Source: Liolophura sinensis (taxonomy: Eukaryota; Mollusca; Polyplacophora; Chitonida; Chitonidae). From it: a stretch of 64,000 nucleotides of DNA. Under the pieces are notes generated by a model. That model saw nothing but the letters and a program-made list of their open reading frames with translations, had not been told where the DNA came from and searched no databases. Both the position numbers and the translations under genes were made by a program. Positions 50,101 to 62,790 of this stretch are shown one piece after another. The stretch spans positions 51,310,984-51,374,983 of the forward strand of contig NC_088300.1 of NCBI RefSeq assembly GCF_032854445.1, given 5' to 3'. How positions within the stretch are numbered: position 1 is the first letter of the stretch; each line of letters opens with the position of its first letter.

Positions 50101-53100
50101 GCCAAGACCACAAGATACACGGATGGCAAGCATGCTTTATTCATTGAGTAGCATGTTCTTATCATATCGTCCTACTTCCTGCATATTAGCCGATACGTTT
50201 ATCTGCGGGTCAATGAAGACAAGCATGAAAGTCAGTGAAGACAAGCATGTTGCACGCATAGTCGGTATAGATGACGGCTGCACGATGATACAAAAGGACT
50301 AAACAACTATAATCCCTTTGAATTCATGTACTATCTTACCTAATTCGGATTAGGCCATGACAATTGGTATGTGTAAGTTGTTACTGTTTTCTTCCACAAC
50401 ATGAACAGTTTGAATAAAACCCTAACTGAGGTAATTGCCAAGAGTATCTATTTAATTTCCTCCAATTTCCTCAAGCAGACCCACGTATACAAATAAAAGT
50501 ATAATAACACGTTGTCATTTTTACTATAATTTACCATTCACAGACGAAGTTATTGGCGTCATTTTCACACATAACGAATGTATAACGAATGCCAATTTAA
50601 GAAACAGTGCTTGGATATTCGTCACCTCACGTATGATGTATGCGCTTGTAGACCTACACAGTTTCTATTATTGTGCCACGGATGTTTCCGAAAACTAGAA
50701 CTGCTTCGTCTAATCTATATTCAATTGTTGCAGATTAGCGTTTTGTAAGTATCAATACACCAGTGCATATTTATCACCATATTTTCAGGTACATATCAGT
50801 TACCAAAATCGATATCAAAAAGTCTCTATTTTTTGTTTTGCCCTGAAATAGGGGAATGAAATGGAAAATGTCTTAAGCATGCGTTATCTCACAGATTCGA
50901 TACTGACCGATGTCTTCTGTTCCAGTGAATGAAGGAAATTTCAACAAAAATAGCAACTTGACGTGAATCACTGCAATGCTAATTTATGATATGACTCGTA
51001 GTAAGATCACACTGAGGTGGAGGACAGAAGTTAACTTCTTATATGATGATAGATTTGATTGTACATACAGAAAGAATTTTTTTAGAATCTCTTTCCTTTT
51101 TATTTCTCGTTGAGAAAATAGAGAAAATTCAAAGGCATAGGTGATTAGGGTCTTACCCTAAAGCATAAAAAAGGACCAAGAAGCAAATAATTGATACTAA
51201 ACTGAGAAAGTAATGTGAGAAAATTGAATTTACTTGCGGGCCCAAAAGGTTGCAGTAATTTTTTCTTTCAAAAATGTGGTTTTACGCCAGGAATTTCAAA
51301 GAAATTTTGAAACAGAGCTTGATGGATAATCTGATTGGATCTCGAAAAAATCATAGTGCCCGTAGTAAACCCTCAACCTTAGTCAGGTACCAGACAAACC
51401 TAATAACTTCGAGCCAGAACGGAACCAGCAAGAGCCTTCGCCATGGTTGGCCAGGGGACGAAAAGAACGCTGCAATGTTGAGTGAAAAGGTTTTTACTCT
51501 CTTTTAAGAGTACGTTTTTACTTTTAAAGTTATGCTTGAATAGTCGGAAAAGAACCCTGATTGAGAGAATTAACAAGAGGTTAGGTGTGACCATTTTGCC
51601 AACTATCACTCTGTCTTTACTACCCCCGGGTTTACTATCTATGCTGTACTCTTTAATATTTTATTTATTTATATTTATTTGTTTGTATTGAAACTGGGAA
51701 TGTTACCAAATTACAACCTAGATGGGCACCGAAAAATGTTGGAATCGAGGGCAAATGGTAACCTATTAGAAAGAGCTAGCGACTGGTTGCACTGGTCATG
51801 AGTGATCACTGATTCAAATCCGTCGTATAGCACGGCCAAGGGGTCGTGTTCAAAACGTCTAATCTGCGATTCCAATTCGTAAGAGGGCCACAGACAGGTC
51901 TTACATGACCGTACCAGTAGTCGGGCAACTGGTCCTGCCACGTGGACGTTGGTGGCCGAGTAGTTGCACGGGCGATTCAGTCGCCTAGAACATACATTGG
52001 GTCTTTCCAATATCAATGAAAACTGTTCACTTGCTCCATTGGCATGTTTCCGTCCTATTTTCGTACTTTCTATACTTTATTAGTTCTTTGGCTATTTATG
52101 TTAAACGTCGTTATTGCGATAATTGATCTGGTTGACAGCTAGTATACGAATGTCTGTTTTGACACATAGGCGCGTAGCACCATTCGTACGATCGGTCGCT
52201 GATCGCCACCACAAGGCCCACAATTACCTGTATACGTTGGATCTTGTCATTATTGATGACTGCACAGCCATGCGTAGCACCAATCGTGCAATGACCTATA
52301 CTACCAGTTTTACAGGGCAATCGCAGCGTCACTTACAAAAAAGTGAGAGTGGGATTGTCCAGAAACTCCCTGTCTAAAAATCTGTCCTCATCAATCTTTG
52401 TGTAACTGGGACTGTAAATTGTCGTTAAGTAACTGAATTAATATGTTATCTTGAAAACGGAATAAATAACGTTAAATAACTGTAAATTAAACAAGCACAT
52501 GTATGTAAATACATATACGCTGTATGCAAACAAATTTTACATCATGCATTGTAGTCAGAATTATTAAATTTTACAAGTTAATCAAGTGGTAGTTAGAGTG
52601 GTTTGTCTTTTTTTTACTTTATTTTTTTCGGAAGTAACTTTGTCTGGGTTCTAGTGCTGAATGGCGCTGTGATTTAGGAGACAATTTACGAAAAGCAGAT
52701 TTAGAAAGTTTTGTCAATGCCGGTATTTATGGAGGACGATTTCAGCCATAACGTAATAAAGTATGTCGAAAGTTGAAAAACTTGTGAAACCAATCGACCA
52801 AATCTAACTACCAGATGAAAGCATTATCTCGTACAAACACGAGAATTTAAATGTCAAAGCCATTCCATACAATGTATACTTTCTTGGATTGTGTTAAAGA
52901 AAAGGCCAATGAAGACTTCGTCTTCAAGGGTTTACTTTCCACTATTTGTGAAAATATCGGAAGCATATGCCTTATGTTTGCCTCTCAGCAAGCCTGGTTA
53001 TTATGCGCTGACATGCTGGAGCGTAAAAGGCCCAGCAAAGGGAGGCTTGGAACTGTTCGGGGCAGAGCAAATATCGTCCAGTGAGTTGAATTTGCTTTTA

Positions 53101-56100
53101 CCAAAGAATATGTCCATGCATGGCCCATGGCAATTTTGAAAAATGGCTACCAATGTGCAAGATAAAATTAGATTTGGGTCCGTCCATTACCGGTGAGCCC
53201 GTAAAGGGAATGTCCCCCTTGTAGAGCCAACAGAGCAGACATGTTGCTTTACACGCCCGTCAGCTGCTCGGAGAGGCGCTTGGGGAACTGGCTCTGTTGA
53301 GAGTGCTAGAGCACGGTGGTTAATAAAGCTTTCGTGAGGCACGTCATAACCCTCTGTGTAAGCCTACAGACCAGGCGGCTTGAAAAAACAAGCACTTTTT
53401 TTAGGCACTGCCTTATAACTGATTCGATTAGAAGCCGATGTAGCTGACCTCCCCACAAAGGTCGATGGGGTTAGAACTCATCCCGCTGTGTTGAATAGCC
53501 GTCAAGTTTTAATGGTTGGATTGAGAGCCGTTAGATATCCTGACAGGGACACCGGTTCTTAATCTCCCCTTCAAAATTTAGTTGTTCAACCCATCATCAG
53601 ATTTAACTCAAAAGTGACGAATTTTGGTGTCAGAAATAGGTTCGAGATAAAATGGCGAGACGCAGCTGTTAATCCACATGTCTTTCTTTGTGAAACAAGG
53701 TGTCTCACGGACATATATATATATATATAATATATATGATAAATATATGACAAAACTGTTTCTTTGGGTGCATATATCATAACCATAACTTTGTGGCGTT
53801 CCTATACCGGATAAAATAATACAACGTCTATTGTCTTTATGTTACCAAAAACAGCAAACACAGAGAAATCTACTGATTTAAGGTTGTGCGACCACGAATG
53901 GTATTGTTTTCGTAAAACCTTTCCAAACAATGACACACAATAGAATTGCCATGGTGAAAAAATAAACCTTTGGGCTCATAACTCCATATGTAGGTATTCC
54001 ATCATGTTTGTTTGCAGTAAACGAACGAAAAAGCATTTTTCCCAGAAGTATTTATTTATTTATTTGTTTGATCGGTGTTTTACGCAGTACTCAAGAATAT
54101 TTCACTTATACGACGGCGGCCAGCATTATGGTGGGGGGAAATCGGGCAGAGCCCGGGGGAAACCCACGACCATCCACAGGTTGATGAAAGGCCTTCCCAC
54201 GTAGGAAGTCAGCTTAAGGTGGACTTGAACTCACAGCGGCCGCATTGGTCAGAGGCTCCTAACCGACGGAGGCCCCCTTCCCAGAAGTAAGCTCATAACA
54301 GTTATTATGTCTCAGCCATGAAATGCAAAAACCCAAGCACTATTCCCAGTGCGAAAGCAAAAGGACCATCAGTGCCACGGGGTATAAAAGGTCACAGTTC
54401 TATTTGCCTACAGCCTCTCAGACTAATATAAAAATACCCCGTTAGTAAATACTTATATTGACTTTCATTCCCGGAAAGACACATAATGTTTAACTCATAG
54501 ACGAAGGGAAAAAAACCCGATATTCTCTCTTAAGAAGATAACCATCGATCAGTAACAAAAATGGCGCAGAGAGAAATGCACGATGTCTCTTGGGCTGCCC
54601 TCATGGGATAAAGTTGAGCTTGAACTAAGACTGAGAAATAAGACTTCTTATGAAATCAAATTGCCTTTACTATATCATAGGCTCAGAATCTGATACCCTT
54701 AGTAGGTTTTTGAAGAAAGCTATTAGTGGGCTGCTTAACCTGTTGGGGGAAATCCTTTTATATGAACATTGTTCGAAAAAAATTTACCAGTAACAGGCCT
54801 TTAGCTCAGAGTGGAATTGCTAGGTCAAGTGCAAAAGCTCACTTTGTCTCCAATGCGACAGTCCAACTGCTGTGCTTTAAATTCTCAATAATTATATATA
54901 AAACACTGAATGTTGTGGAAACAAAGAGGTTTTGAAGCAGAAAGTTCGTTAATCTTTTCAAGTAGTTTTACGTCTATTAATCATATTAAATCTGTTGGTT
55001 TCATTGCAAAAGGCCACACTTTGGAGAGTACAGTCAGAGCAGCGACAACAGAGCGATCGCTGGCAAATGGCCACACGTAACCGGCAAAGTCCAGCCTCTT
55101 CTCAGTTTATCTCAGTTGGTGTTTTATGCTATATTTTCGTGTGAATGATTAAATCGTAGCTACTCAAATGCCTCCTATATCTATGGCTTCAGAACTCTAT
55201 GACTTAAGCAGAGAAAACAACACGGTGAAGTAAAATTTGCTACTCATAATCTAAATATCTGGTTGATGCAATCAAGGCAGTAAAACCTATAAACAATATT
55301 TAATCACGAAAAATGAGACGCATATATTTGGGTCATGGACAGTTTTCAGTCGCTCTGTTTTCTTTATGTGGCTACACAAACCAACCTGTTTTCTAGAGGG
55401 ACAAATAAACTACTTACTTGTACGTACAGCGGATATTAAATAATTAACAGTGCTAGTCTTGAATAAAATCTACTCGTTTTCTTTGACCGCTATTATCCTT
55501 GTCATAACAACGAAAGTAGAGCTATACAGAGAAACACGACCTACGTATATCTGTCATGGCGCGGTAGGTTTGATCGCCACAATAGTGGTTCCTTATCGCC
55601 AGCCCTCCCCGTTGTCATCAGAGATGGCCTCGTGTCTAAGTGTTATCGCTCTACAAAGCACCGGCCAGTGAATGCCCCAGGCAAGGCTTTCTGTCGTTAA
55701 GTGTTGACAAAAATCGGATATAAGGCTAACAGTTAGCCGCAGCCTCTCCAATAAGGTTAAAGCACGTTCAGGGCAGTTTTAAAGAACAACTTTGAGTAAC
55801 ACTGACATCAGCTTTCCGGTACTTCCGCGATTCCTTTCAGTTCTTCCGTCAAACTGTCAATGTACTTTTCCGGAAACTTCACCTGTTTCCTTGTTACACC
55901 TACAAACTGTCTGTGGAACAAGATCTGTTTTGAGAGAAGAGTGAAGACGCCTTCTCACATCCAACGGCAAACATCCACAAAAAGACATTAGGACATTCTC
56001 CTCTTGACAGCAATGTAAGGCACTTAGTACAGCTTCAGAACAAAATACTCCAAGTAATCACTTAATCCAAGAAACCCTAGAAAAGTAGCTCCCTAATTTA

Positions 56101-58069
56101 TGTCATGGTTATGAAGTTCATGTTAAATATGAATTAACGGCAAATACCCTAATTATGACATCGAAACCCACAAAAAGTATACAATGAACTGCCGCGAAGT
56201 TAGGTGAGAAGGTGACACAGCCTTTACACGCGGAGAGAGCGGCATTTGTGTGCAGTAATCCAAATCTCTTTATCCGCCATGTGTAATGGTTATGTTTAAT
56301 ACGTTAGCTGTCTAAAGTTGATGTATTTGTTTCAAATTTACCATGACTAGTATATGCACAAAATTTTGACGATATGGTACTGATCAATCTCCTGTGGCTA
56401 GACTGTCAGCTTTCGATATAGGTAGTTCAGCTAAGGTCAAGGATAAAAGGAGATAACTTCATTATTCAGATTCTGCGTTCATAGGAATAGGAAAAATAGT
56501 GTTTTAGTTCAAGGCCACCAATTGACTGATGCATTTCGATTTTACATATTGGCGGCCAATACAATTCAACCGTAATACACATATTCCTAAAAAAAACAAG
56601 CACAGGCCAAATCATTTTTCTCCACACATGAGCAAGATGATAATATCATTATTCGGGCAAAAATCGTTCGTTTTAGAAAAACATGTGTATTTAAAGGGAC
56701 TTTACGAAGGAGAACAGGTTAGCCTCAAAGTTAAGACCGCTTTATTATGCTGTGATCTTCTGGTCTGCTATTGTACCACGGCCTTAGTATAAACCGATCC
56801 GGTTATTTAGTCACGTTAAGACCACTTATACAGAAACTGTCGTTATGTATTACGAAAAATAATGTTTATCTGTATCAATATTGCATATTAATATATTTTA
56901 CTTTATTTCACTTGTGAAAAATTACTTGTGCCATCCTGTAGTAACAGTGACCCTGTTTTCAATTGCCAATGGGCTAGATGAATTCCTATAATCATTCATT
57001 CATTATTTGCTTATGATGTAAGTATGTATACTTTGGGTTTTACGTCGTAATTTTTCGGCCATATGACTTCGAGGAGTCATGAGATGTAGATAGATATACT
57101 GTGTCTTCTTGTAGCAGGGCGAGTCCATGCCGCCAAAGTGCTACCACACTGAAGCATCATCCCGAAGACACCAGACACGACACCCCACCGAGTCACATTA
57201 TACTGACACCGGTCAACCAGTCCCGTTTCCTTGCTCTAACCTTTCGGTGCTGAGTGCCAAGCGAGGCAGCTACAAGTAACATTTTTAAAGTCTTTGATAT
57301 GACTCGACTCAAACTATTATGCGGGGCCTCCGTGGCTCAGTCGGTTAGCGCGCTAGCGCAGCGTAATGACCCAGGAGCCTCTCACCAATGCGGTCGCTGT
57401 GAGTTCAAGTCCAGCTCATGCTGGCTTCCTCTCCGGCCGTAAGTGGGAAGGTCTGCCAGCAACCTGCGGATGGTCGTGGGTTTCCCCCGGGCTGGGCCCT
57501 GTTTCCACCCACCATAATGCTGGCCGCCGTCGTATAAGTGAAATATTCTTGAGTACGGCGTAAAACACCAATCAAAAAAAAAAAAAAAAAAAAATCAAAC
57601 TATTATGCCACCGAAACGGTCTGCTTACATAGAAATGATGATTTGTGCGATGATTTTGTTTGCTTAAATATGATAAACTATATCGATAAGTGGAGTAAAT
57701 CATGCGCTTGGGTAAATACGATGGGCTCCCCTGGTAGGAGTTGATCGTTTGAATTTAATAAATACAATACATTATCCAGGTAAGTTTATTGTTTGCTTTT
57801 ATAAAGATGACGTACGGTGCCCATAGTCGTGTTTATTATATTACTTAAATATCACGACGGCCTTTGCGGGCAGGCAGAGTTCGGTGTTTTCTTGCATAAA
57901 GAAACTGCTTACCTTTTTGTACATACGCCAAAGTTTCACATAATTGCAAGATGCCAGGGTCTGAAAGTAACTGTGAGTCTGCGCATGCGGATAGGTCAGC
58001 CATCACACCGGAACTTGCCCATTGTATTATGACAAAACCCAGCAGATAATGCAGGGGCCGGCAGTACAT
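47139..58069 (-). CDS. FMRFa: FMRFamide-related neuropeptide precursor, 2 coding exons
   Basis: Secreted precursor cut to amidated neuropeptides acting on muscle and neurons. Coding exons 58069-57913 and 48286-47139; 1305 nt, 434 aa; phase-1 GT-AG intron of 9.6 kb. Exon 1 gives a signal peptide ([17 protein letters not shown], cleavage near GVMA) and a two-cysteine N-terminal segment (DLSACAD, LQLCETL). Exon 2 holds FLRFamide (residues 64-67), [15 protein letters not shown] (70-79), a second FLRFamide (90-93), a RRRR furin-type site (about 123-126), an acidic spacer, and 18 FMRF units from residue 165 to near the C-terminus. Each is preceded by KR or, once, by GKR. Fourteen end in GR and four in GK (copies 3, 6, 12, 18). 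Gly is the amide donor; spacers are acidic. A pyrimidine-rich acceptor at 58091 shows the 5' UTR is spliced. Start chosen because it opens the signal peptide just after that acceptor. The tail [17 protein letters not shown] follows the last unit. Confidence 0.96.
50415..50450 (+). repeat. R1 repeat family, short fragment
   Basis: Only the first ~35 bp (aataaaaccctaactgaggt and attgccaagag) is present. Confidence 0.55.
51545..51665 (+). repeat. R1 repeat family copy
   Basis: Reads 'aagaaccctgattgagagaa', 'taacaagaggttaggtgtga', 'ccaactatcactctgtcttt' and 'tgctgtactc', collinear with the family. Confidence 0.8.
51973..52170 (+). repeat. Interspersed repeat R2, copy 2
   Basis: Shares 'cagtcgcctagaacataca', 'cctattttcgtactttctat' and 'ttatgttaaacgtcgt' in order with 37816-38045. 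A tRNA-like piece (gattcaaatccgtcg, near 51811) lies just upstream. Confidence 0.7.
53715..53746. repeat. AT dinucleotide microsatellite
   Basis: Run of alternating A and T, broken once, in the FMRFamide intron. Confidence 0.9.
54051..54277 (-). mobile_element. Near full-length SINE with 12-bp target-site duplication
   Basis: Reverse-orientation copy with an (aaat)n tail, 3' domain, body and box-B region; the head is shortened (box A lost between cctaaccgacgg and aggcccc). Flanked by ttcccagaagta at 54039-54050 and 54278-54289. Confidence 0.9.
55028..55145 (-). repeat. R1 repeat family, minus-strand copy
   Basis: Contains 'gtcagagcagcgacaacag', 'ctggcaaatggccacacgta', 'cagcctcttctcagtttatc', 'tcagttggtgttttatgct'. 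Confidence 0.85.
57323..57594 (+). mobile_element. Full-length young SINE with poly(A) tail and 14-bp target-site duplication
   Basis: Best reference copy of the family: box A tggctcagtcgg, box B gagttcaagtcc, body, 3' domain (gtataagtgaaatattcttg), caccaatc and an A tail. Flanked by tcaaactattatgc at 57309-57322 and 57595-57608. Inserted in the FMRFamide intron 300 bp downstream of the signal-peptide exon. Confidence 0.96.
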
Positions 58070-61000
58070 GGTTGCCCTTCCAACAGATATCTGAATGTAG
58101 AAGAAAACATACAAGATCAGTTCTTTTTCAAATAGTTGCAGAAGTTTATGCCGTATGAGGATTTCCAGAACCATTCTGGACAATTAGCCCATCATTCTTA
58201 AAGACATTAATCAAAGGGCGAGATAACTCTCTAGAGTTCTAGATTTAGTTGTTGAATTCATGTAATAACGGGTTTCTTATATTTCATGAACTGGCCCTTG
58301 TTTACTTCATAAAACAAAAAGCTAGTGCTCTAACAAAAATTACTAACTTGGTAACGTTAGCTTTTTCACACAAGGACAAAAAAGCACACAAAAGTTCCAG
58401 ATCTGGCTCTTCAGATGATAGTTTCGGGAGTTTTCAATAAAAATGCGTTGCTACATGATTTAATAGTTGAAAACAGCTAAATTCGTCAAAGCAAAGGTAT
58501 GTTAGCGACAAGTTGATCGTCAGTATATTAATAGCCTACGCAATCTATGATTTATGTCATAGCTTTCACAGATCATAAAGGTCACACATTAATAACATCC
58601 TTTACTTGTTCTGTTACATATAACACGCCGTCTGCGTATTTCAAACGAACAGAAAGCACCCAGTTAAAGCTTCCCGAAGACTGTTGTTGATAAGACGGCT
58701 TAGAACATCTGGCCCTATGTGAACTCAACGTGACAACGAAGCTACATGTATAGCTGGAGCCCCCGACCAATGTGACGTAAATAATACGTTCACGTAAAAC
58801 TTAGATCTGGATGGTAGGTTTCAATCATATTTAATTAATTAAAATCAGACTTTGAAATGTCCAACGTAAGACCCATTGTTTTGTCTTTCGCTCATCAAAG
58901 AATACAAGGGTTTGTTTTTTTGTTTTGTTTTTTGATTGCGGGAACATTTTTTTCCATTGCAGCTGTCCAGAGATGATGTGTGTTCATATCCGTGAGGGAT
59001 ACTCACCCCCTAAGCCTATCGTTAGATCAACTAAACTGTAGCTTTGTTTCTTAATACTTCATAAGTTTCCCAAACACACAAAGGGACTAGGCAGATAAAT
59101 GGGGTAGCTTCTTCTAGCAATGGAACTAATATTACTACCGGTACATAATTTGGCTGATAATTCTGTTCTTTCTTACGAGTTTTACTGAATTCATTGCCTT
59201 TACAGTATTGAGAATGCGGAAGAGTGGTGAGTGCTTGCAGATGAAACTCTACCCCTTATGTTTATCCCCTGACTTAATGTCCCTCTTTACATAAGCTGGA
59301 GAAGTCTGATCTGATGTAGTTTAGCGTATTAACTCTGGTTATTCGACCGTGTGTTATACACGACATTAAGCACCCCTAAGCGTTTGGCGTCACGAGGACA
59401 CAAGGCTTCCTCGAAACAATACAGAAGTTTGATTTCATACGTCATATTTCCAAACTATATATAACGGAGTAAAATTGTATCATAAGGATCAAGATCAGAA
59501 CTTACCAAGAAAAACGAGCATTCGGCATTGTTAAATTCTGCGAAAATCCTAATGGGTTAACGTTTTGTATATATATACCTACTTGGATTGATTTGTGTCT
59601 AGTCTAAGTAAAATAACAGCCAGTAATACCGGAATTGACCCTTAGGGCGTAGTCTCCGATGGTTTCCGTGTTTGGTTCAAGGAAGTCCGAATGAAGCTGG
59701 CACCTGGTCAAAGGTTCGCCCGTGGATTTGCGAGAGTTTTGATCTTGTCAACGCTTCGCGCCCCCAATAACTTCCCGATAACGTCAGAAACAGCCCATTG
59801 GCAAAAGTAGCGGCAAAGAAAGGATTATGTCAAAACCACTTGCTGCAGACAAAGAGCGCGAGATGGAGATTATAGAGTCTTGGACTGACGGGAGATCAAC
59901 AGCAGCCAAAGAAATAAATGGCCAACTGCTTCCTAATCACTGATGCTCCTTAGTCCGTGGCACCGTGAAGGATGCACCCACAATACTGATAGCTCGGGGA
60001 AGAAGACGCCAGAGCCACACTGTTGCCCCGTGCGAAGAATAGGTAGGAATGATACTGTCACCTCGAACGAAGAATGTGGTGTAATGCACATCTGCGCCGT
60101 TGTCATCTCCCATACACAACAGGTAGCAACTGACTACGGTGAAACATGCAACGGTATTTAATTAACATTGCTTTAAAGTTCTAATTAACTCATCGCTGAT
60201 CGATGATACCGGTTATCGATCAATTTACTGTTTACCTTGAATTACCTACATTCCTGTCAGTGAGGGTAGCAAATTTAATAAGGCACCGTTATGTGAGAAA
60301 TTCACCCTATAGCATTAGCGTTTCTAATTGCCATGTTGTTATGCACAAACACAGACGACCTCATCTTGACAATCAAGTTATTCATTATGCGAATGAATCC
60401 CAGTCTTCCAGTTGTCAACAGCGATGCACTGAATAAAAACTTCATCAGTATTAATTAGTTTTTATGACGGTTCTTTAACAATATTGATCATATCGATATT
60501 TGCTTATTAAAAATATTCAAATCGCGGCGTCGACAGCAGGATATTTGAATACTACCTAAACTGTTGTCTGAGCAAACCAGTACAGTACCATTTACCGTGT
60601 AGCTTATTTGCTGCGTTAATATAGACTTTAACTTACTACAAGTAATAAAGAGGAAATTGAAACTTGGGAATGTCGTTCATGGCTGGGATAGATTGATTAT
60701 TCACTCTTACCTTGGAGATGACTTTCTTCGACTTCGGAATCACCAGTTTATATATAATTCACAGCAAATTACACACGGACCGTATCCCTTTTGTGGCCTC
60801 GCGGATGGGAGATGCTTTTGACTCCCTCTGGTGTGCCGCTGCTCGGTCCGTCACAAGTTCCAGTGAACCATCGAGTAAGCTAGAAGCTTTTTAACTGGTT
60901 AGTCACGTGGTCTGTTCTAGTGACGAATCCAGCCTTCGACTGGACGGTGACTACTGCGTTGTATTCCGCCCACTCGACGCTCCCGTCTCCATGGCTGCAT

Positions 61001-61699
61001 GGTCATAAGGCGTTCATTGATGAAGGACTATCCTCTGTAGGGTAACAGAGAAAGGGCCTCAAGGGGGACACCCCTTCGATTCGGAAAACAGGAAACATTA
61101 CCTAGAATATCCAACTCTTTTAAAGAGATGAAGCCGAAAAAAAAAATTAAATGTATATTAAGTCCCCGATGAAATGTAACTTCTGGCGTTTGGGATTTAA
61201 AAAAAATTACAGTGCTAAGCACTAAGTAAGACTACATACATTAGAACCTTTATTTCTCTCAGAAAACAAAGAATGCGGAACACTTGTACTTGTAATTTGA
61301 TTTTCGGTTGTTGATTTGTGAACACTATATTTGCTGCATGATCCGCTGTCCGATTAAACATTCTCAACCACGTGCGTCAGAGTACCGTATTGTTGTCTCA
61401 GTAAACGACACCACTACAGATAACAGAATAATAGCCGAGTTAAATGCAACGCTGCTTTATGCAGTGTGAGATATCAATAGAAGGGGATCTCAAGCAGTTA
61501 GCATACATGTAGCGTGGAAATCACAGTGAATGTGCCTCGTCAAGATAATTGTTCATACACAGACAATAAACAGATTTCAGTGTTCAGTATGGTCGATTCA
61601 ACAAGTTTTTCACGAAACATGTGAAAACAGTTCATCACTTTATCATATCTTATCGACGTTTTGACCATATCTATATTACTTTGTACGCATCAGTTTACA

Positions 61700-61893
61700 T
61701 CACCAATGCGGTCAGTGTGAGTTCAAGTTTAGCTCATCCTTGCTTCCTCTCCAGCCGTAAGTGGTAAGGTCGACAAGCAACCTGCAATGGTTGTGGGTTT
61801 CCCCCGGTTTCCTCCCATCATAATGTTGGCCGCAGTCGAATAAGTGTAACCTTCTTGAATACGGCGTAAAATACCAATCAAATAAATATATAA
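61700..61893 (+). mobile_element. 5'-truncated SINE
   Basis: Starts at the 'caccaatgcggtcagtgtga' block, including box B (gagttcaagttt), and runs to caatcaaataaatata. An internal deletion shortens the cccgggctg region. No target-site duplication found. Confidence 0.8.
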
Positions 61894-61974
61894 TCCCCTG
61901 CGTTATGCTATTTACGCTATCCAAATATACCTGGTCAGGCGGGAAAGCTAGCTCCTTGGATTATACCATATTTC

Positions 61975-62025
61975 TCGACGGTTGGTCCCTGCCCGATGAG
62001 GTCGCAAGTTCGAATCCAGCTCACG
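61975..62025 (+). repeat. tRNA-like box-B fragment
   Basis: gaggtcgcaagttcgaatcc followed by agctcacg resembles a tRNA T-arm and the SINE box-B side. Too short to classify. Confidence 0.35.
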
Positions 62026-62591
62026 TTACATTTCTAAAGGTTGTGGTTTACCACGGGCATTAGTTTAATTTCCAGATTGTTCAATAATGTGAAGTTTTTC
62101 CTATCGTTAACCACTACTAAAGAGACTATACCGGAGATCTTTGATAAAACACAAATCTTATCGAAATTTTTCCTATTTTTACCTATTTTGTTTCAGAATA
62201 GTCCAAATAGTCACAAAATATCACCGCTAAAAATTGGTAATAATGTGTATGTAGGCTTGAGGTTTTATGATGATCCCAGAACTTTCGACTTCGAGGTAGA
62301 CAGTCTAAATATTAGGCCAGCGAAGTGGGCAAGTGCTTAACACCATGAAAAGTGTAGCTACGCGTCTGATATCTAATGGAAGGCAGTAATTTGAGCTATT
62401 TCTAAGTAAATATAAAAAAGTATATGATAAGCGAATATGTTTTTTTTTTGGCAAAAAAGTGTAGCATCTTTAAACTGAAGTGAATCCCTTCTCGTGTGTA
62501 CGTCTGTACTGGTAATCAAACTTAATGCACAACTGGTGTATATATAAACTTAGGAATCACTACTAAACTTAAACGGATAGCTTTAGTAAAG

Positions 62592-62790
62592 GATCTGTAT
62601 TTTATTAATCACAATTAAACTTAATCACATGGGCCTGTGTATTACTAATCACGATTGAACTCATGTGATGGGCCTGTGTATTACTAATCACGATTGAACT
62701 CAAGTGATGGGCCTGTGTATTACTAATCACGATTGAACTCAAGTGATGGGCCTGTGTATTACTAATCACGATTGAACTCAAGTGATGAAT
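62592..62790. repeat. 39-bp tandem repeat
   Basis: Unit 'gggcctgtgtattactaatc' + 'acgattgaactcaagtgat' at 62631, 62670, 62709 and 62748, exactly 39 bp apart, with a diverged leading copy. Confidence 0.92.

Larger units (their letters stand above)
48287..57912 (-). other. Large intron of the FMRFamide gene
   Basis: Bounded by a GTAAGC donor at 57912 and a tttttttacag acceptor at 48287. Holds R1 copies (50415-50450, 51545-51665, 55028-55145), R2 (51973-52170), two full-length SINEs (54051-54277, 57323-57594), an AT microsatellite and a possible unassigned exon at 55808-55950. No other gene was supported. Confidence 0.8.

Noticed and set aside
51400-51609. 69-codon minus-strand open frame near an R1 copy
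   Set aside because: It overlaps the R1 repeat and has no motif.
58070-58183. Longer FMRFamide N-terminus beginning at 58183
   Set aside because: The segment contains a strong splice acceptor ending at 58091, so it is intron. The ATG at 58069 directly begins a signal peptide.
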